DNA of 64,000 nucleotides from Paenibacillus sacheonensis (GTDB taxonomy: Bacteria > Bacillota > Bacilli > Paenibacillales > Paenibacillaceae). This document shows positions 61,932 to 64,000 of this stretch, in pieces. The first letter of the stretch is position 1, and every line of letters begins with the position of its first letter. Location of the stretch: NCBI RefSeq assembly GCF_009909195.1, contig NZ_JAAAMU010000005.1, positions 434,001 to 498,000 of the forward strand. The letters run 5' to 3'. The position numbers and the translations under genes are program-made. A model generated the notes under the pieces. That model searched no databases and was not told the DNA's origin. It was given only the letters and a program-made list of their open reading frames with translations.

Positions 61932-62474
61932 TTAGCCCTTATTTCTTTTTTTAATTTCAACAGCAGGAGTGCCTGCTACTGTGAGGTTACTCTCAACGTT
62001 TTTCATGACTACCGAGTTTGCACCAATAGTTACATTGTTCCCAATGGTTATCCCCCCGAGAATTATCGTTCCTGGAAACACTCTAACATTATCACCGATT
62101 TGTGGATATTCTTTATCTTTGCTGCCAACAGTTACATGTTGATAGACATTGAAATTTCTTCCAATTCGCGCAAAATCTCCAATTACAATCCCATTCACAT
62201 GATGAATATTAAGACCTGTACCTATTTTTGAATTCATTCCAATTTCAATTCCATATTTCTTAATACTTCCATTTCTAATCTTTAGTGCTATCAAGAAACC
62301 AATTTTCCTTGCAATTTTTAAACCAAAGAATAATTGTTGCAAACGAAACCTGACGACAACTCTGAAGTTTAAATCAAGCGAATACGCTTTTATCATCTTC
62401 AGCATTGTAGGACTCACTTGAAATCTACAATAATAATCTTGTCTAATTACATGTATAAATAGACGAAACTCCAT
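61932..62474 (-). CDS. Hexapeptide acetyltransferase (serine O-acetyltransferase-like)
   Basis: About 180 residues from Met 62474 with GGAGG eight bases upstream. C-terminal left-handed beta-helix with hexapeptide repeats (GTGLNIHHVNGIVIGDFARIG, GDNVRVFPGTIILGGITIGNN, GANSVVMKNV) and the closing AGTPAVEI. It probably acetylates a sugar of the polymer, or a serine. AT-rich gene. Confidence 0.85.
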   Translation of the reverse strand: MEFRLFIHVIRQDYYCRFQVSPTMLKMIKAYSLDLNFRVVVRFRLQQLFFGLKIARKIGFLIALKIRNGSIKKYGIEIGMNSKIGTGLNIHHVNGIVIGDFARIGRNFNVYQHVTVGSKDKEYPQIGDNVRVFPGTIILGGITIGNNVTIGANSVVMKNVESNLTVAGTPAVEIKKRNKG

Positions 62475-62504
62475 TAACTCGTCCTCCATATACCTCTCAA
62501 ATCT

Positions 62505-63482
62505 CTAATAAAGTATCGATTGTTTTTCGTAATCGTACCATCTAATAAACTTTTCTATCCCTGCCTCAAATTTAGTCTGAGGATTATATCCAATTAATTG
62601 CTTTGCTTTTGAAATATCTGCAAAGGTCTGTTCTACATCACCTTGTTGCATAGGTAATTGTTTTATTCTTGCTTTTACGCCCAATTGATTCTCAATAGTT
62701 TTCACCATCTCTGCTAACGATATGGTTTGGGACTCACCAAGATTGAATATTTCATAAACACTAGAGTTATCCATGATGTAACTTAACGCTTTGTAAGTTC
62801 CATCTATAATATCGTCTATGTATGTATAATCCCTTCTAGTCGAACCATCCCCATAAAACGGAACTTCCTCTCCTTCTCTCATCATGTGCGTAAATTTATG
62901 AATTGCCAGATCGGGGCGCTGCCTCGGTCCATACACAGTAAAAAATCTCAGCATTGCAACATCTATATCATAAAGGTGATGGTATACATGGCTTATTATT
63001 TCACAGGATTTCTTTGTGGAAGCATACGGGGATATACAATAATCAACTGGGTCACTTTCGGAAAATGGAGTTTTTTCATTATTACCATATACAGACGAGG
63101 AGGAGGCACAAACAAATTTTTTGATTTCATATTTTCGGTTGAGTTCCAGTAAGTGCATTGTCCCTCTAACGTTAACATCCTCATAAAGCAAAGGGTCAGC
63201 GATTGAAGGCCTTACGCCTGCCATTGCAGCTAAGTGAACTACTGCATCGATAGTATAAGTGCTATAACAGTCTTCCATAAATGGGTAATTACGAATATCG
63301 CCTTCTAGCAAGATATAGTTGGGATTCTTCAGATGATTACTTACGTTATTTCTTTTTATACTGGGGTCATAAAAATCATTGAAATTGTCTACATTAATAA
63401 CCCGGTAATTGTTTTTTAGCAGATAGTCACATAAGTGAGATCCAATAAAGCCTGCTCCGCCTGTAACCAGTATTGTTTTCAT
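62505..63482 (-). CDS. NAD-dependent sugar epimerase (UDP-glucuronate 4-epimerase-like)
   Basis: 325 residues, extended SDR. GGAGFIGSHL, then Ser in CASSSSVYGNNEKTPF and Tyr-x3-Lys in YASTKKSCEI. The segment AGVRPSIADPLLYEDVNVRG is typical of UDP-glucuronate 4-epimerases (CapI, GalE-like). With Ugd present, UDP-glucuronate to UDP-galacturonate is likely (inference). GGGTGATATGAG precedes the start. Confidence 0.88.
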   Translation of the reverse strand: MKTILVTGGAGFIGSHLCDYLLKNNYRVINVDNFNDFYDPSIKRNNVSNHLKNPNYILLEGDIRNYPFMEDCYSTYTIDAVVHLAAMAGVRPSIADPLLYEDVNVRGTMHLLELNRKYEIKKFVCASSSSVYGNNEKTPFSESDPVDYCISPYASTKKSCEIISHVYHHLYDIDVAMLRFFTVYGPRQRPDLAIHKFTHMMREGEEVPFYGDGSTRRDYTYIDDIIDGTYKALSYIMDNSSVYEIFNLGESQTISLAEMVKTIENQLGVKARIKQLPMQQGDVEQTFADISKAKQLIGYNPQTKFEAGIEKFIRWYDYEKQSILY

Positions 63483-63508
63483 CTCATATCACCCATCCAA
63501 TCATTTCT

Positions 63509-64000
63509 CTATATTTTCACTACAATTTTAAATAACAGCGAATTAATTAATAAGTCTCGGCTATATACTGAAAAAAATAAACATCGTAATATCCCTTTTA
63601 CTTTGAGGATTTTACTACTTGCGTCACGCAAAGCAATAAATTTATACAGGGAGTTATTAAATGTTTCATCGTTCACCGATATCTGATTACCTGCTAAATA
63701 AAGATTAAGGGATTCCAAACTGAATGAGTCATTTCCTGTTTTTTCTCTCTCTAGATGAAGTTTTTTTATGTATTTTGAAATAAGATACTGCTTAAACCCC
63801 CTGGATGACGATAAGCTGTTTCTCCTTTGTCTATATTTAATAAGCCTTTGTTCACTTAGTGCAATTTTAAAATTATGACTAATCATTCTTAATAAAAAAT
63901 CATAATCTTGGCTGCATTCAAACTCTCTATATCCATTGAGTTGTTCATACACTTCCCGACGCATTAACCAAGAAGGGTGTATAAGAAAATTTATATACTT
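63509..64000 (-). CDS. Glycosyltransferase family 2, C-terminal part (truncated by window edge)
   Basis: The frame stays open through the right edge, with residues upstream of the first Met reading NFLIHPSWLMRREVYEQLNGY. This is the GT2 acceptor-side motif, followed by FECSQDYDFLLRM with the ED-like D residue typical of GT-A enzymes (SQDYDF) and LIKYRQRRNSLS. The catalytic N-terminal part lies outside the window. AT-rich; continues the polysaccharide locus. Confidence 0.82.
   Translation of the reverse strand, partial: KYINFLIHPSWLMRREVYEQLNGYREFECSQDYDFLLRMISHNFKIALSEQRLIKYRQRRNSLSSSRGFKQYLISKYIKKLHLEREKTGNDSFSLESLNLYLAGNQISVNDETFNNSLYKFIALRDASSKILKVKGILRCLFFSVYSRDLLINSLLFKIVVKI

Overview
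The window looks like chromosomal DNA of an endospore-forming Bacillota, most probably a member of the Paenibacillaceae (Paenibacillus/Cohnella type). Evidence is the spore genes cmpA and yyaC, a Bacillus-style SprT gene next to Tex and a tRNA cluster, strong AGGAGG-type ribosome binding sites, a type-2 galT in a galK-galE-galT operon, and a paeninodin-type lasso peptide cluster. Base composition is fairly GC-rich over most of the window but drops sharply after about 60.4 kb.

Layout. 0-5 kb: tail of an AraC regulator, map, an E. coli-type pyrB, a KtrB/TrkH potassium channel subunit and an unassigned beta-propeller protein. 6-7 kb: seven tRNA genes in two minus-strand operons. 7-14 kb: housekeeping and spore genes (SprT-like, cmpA, tex, MBL hydrolase, thioredoxin-like, DedA, cupredoxin). 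14-21 kb: an O-antigen-ligase-like protein, then a compact cyclic-di-GMP block: a PilZ gene behind a c-di-GMP-I riboswitch, a degenerate HD-GYP protein and two GGDEF proteins. 21-26 kb: methyltransferase, alpha/beta hydrolase, yyaC, DUF1128 and small conserved genes. 26-31 kb: galKET with a divergent AraC regulator. 31-42 kb: DUF1328 protein, asparaginase, FAD oxidoreductase, cardiolipin synthase, bactofilin, ABC exporter, remnants of a Fur-controlled siderophore-binding lipoprotein, a second PilZ gene and a twice-frameshifted VanZ gene. 42-64 kb: a long minus-strand polysaccharide locus (LCP ligase, two UDP-glucose dehydrogenases, ManC, glycosyltransferases, flippase, acetyltransferase, epimerase) into which a lasso peptide operon is embedded.

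The most interesting part is the lasso peptide operon at about 47.1-55.3 kb (minus strand): sulfotransferase, lasso cyclase (C), a 47-residue precursor (A), HPr-kinase-like peptide kinase (K), PqqD-like recognition protein (B1), transglutaminase-like leader peptidase (B2), nucleotidyltransferase (N) and ABC exporter (D). The precursor predicts a nine-residue ring closing on Asp9, with an unusual Glu1 and a C-terminal Ser, the position phosphorylated in paeninodin. A sulfotransferase gene that overlaps the cyclase gene by four bases suggests a phosphorylated and perhaps sulfated lasso peptide. The cluster is bracketed by two divergent copies of UDP-glucose dehydrogenase, one of which has lost conserved active-site residues.

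All calls rest on reading the sequence and on recalled family knowledge. No similarity search was possible.
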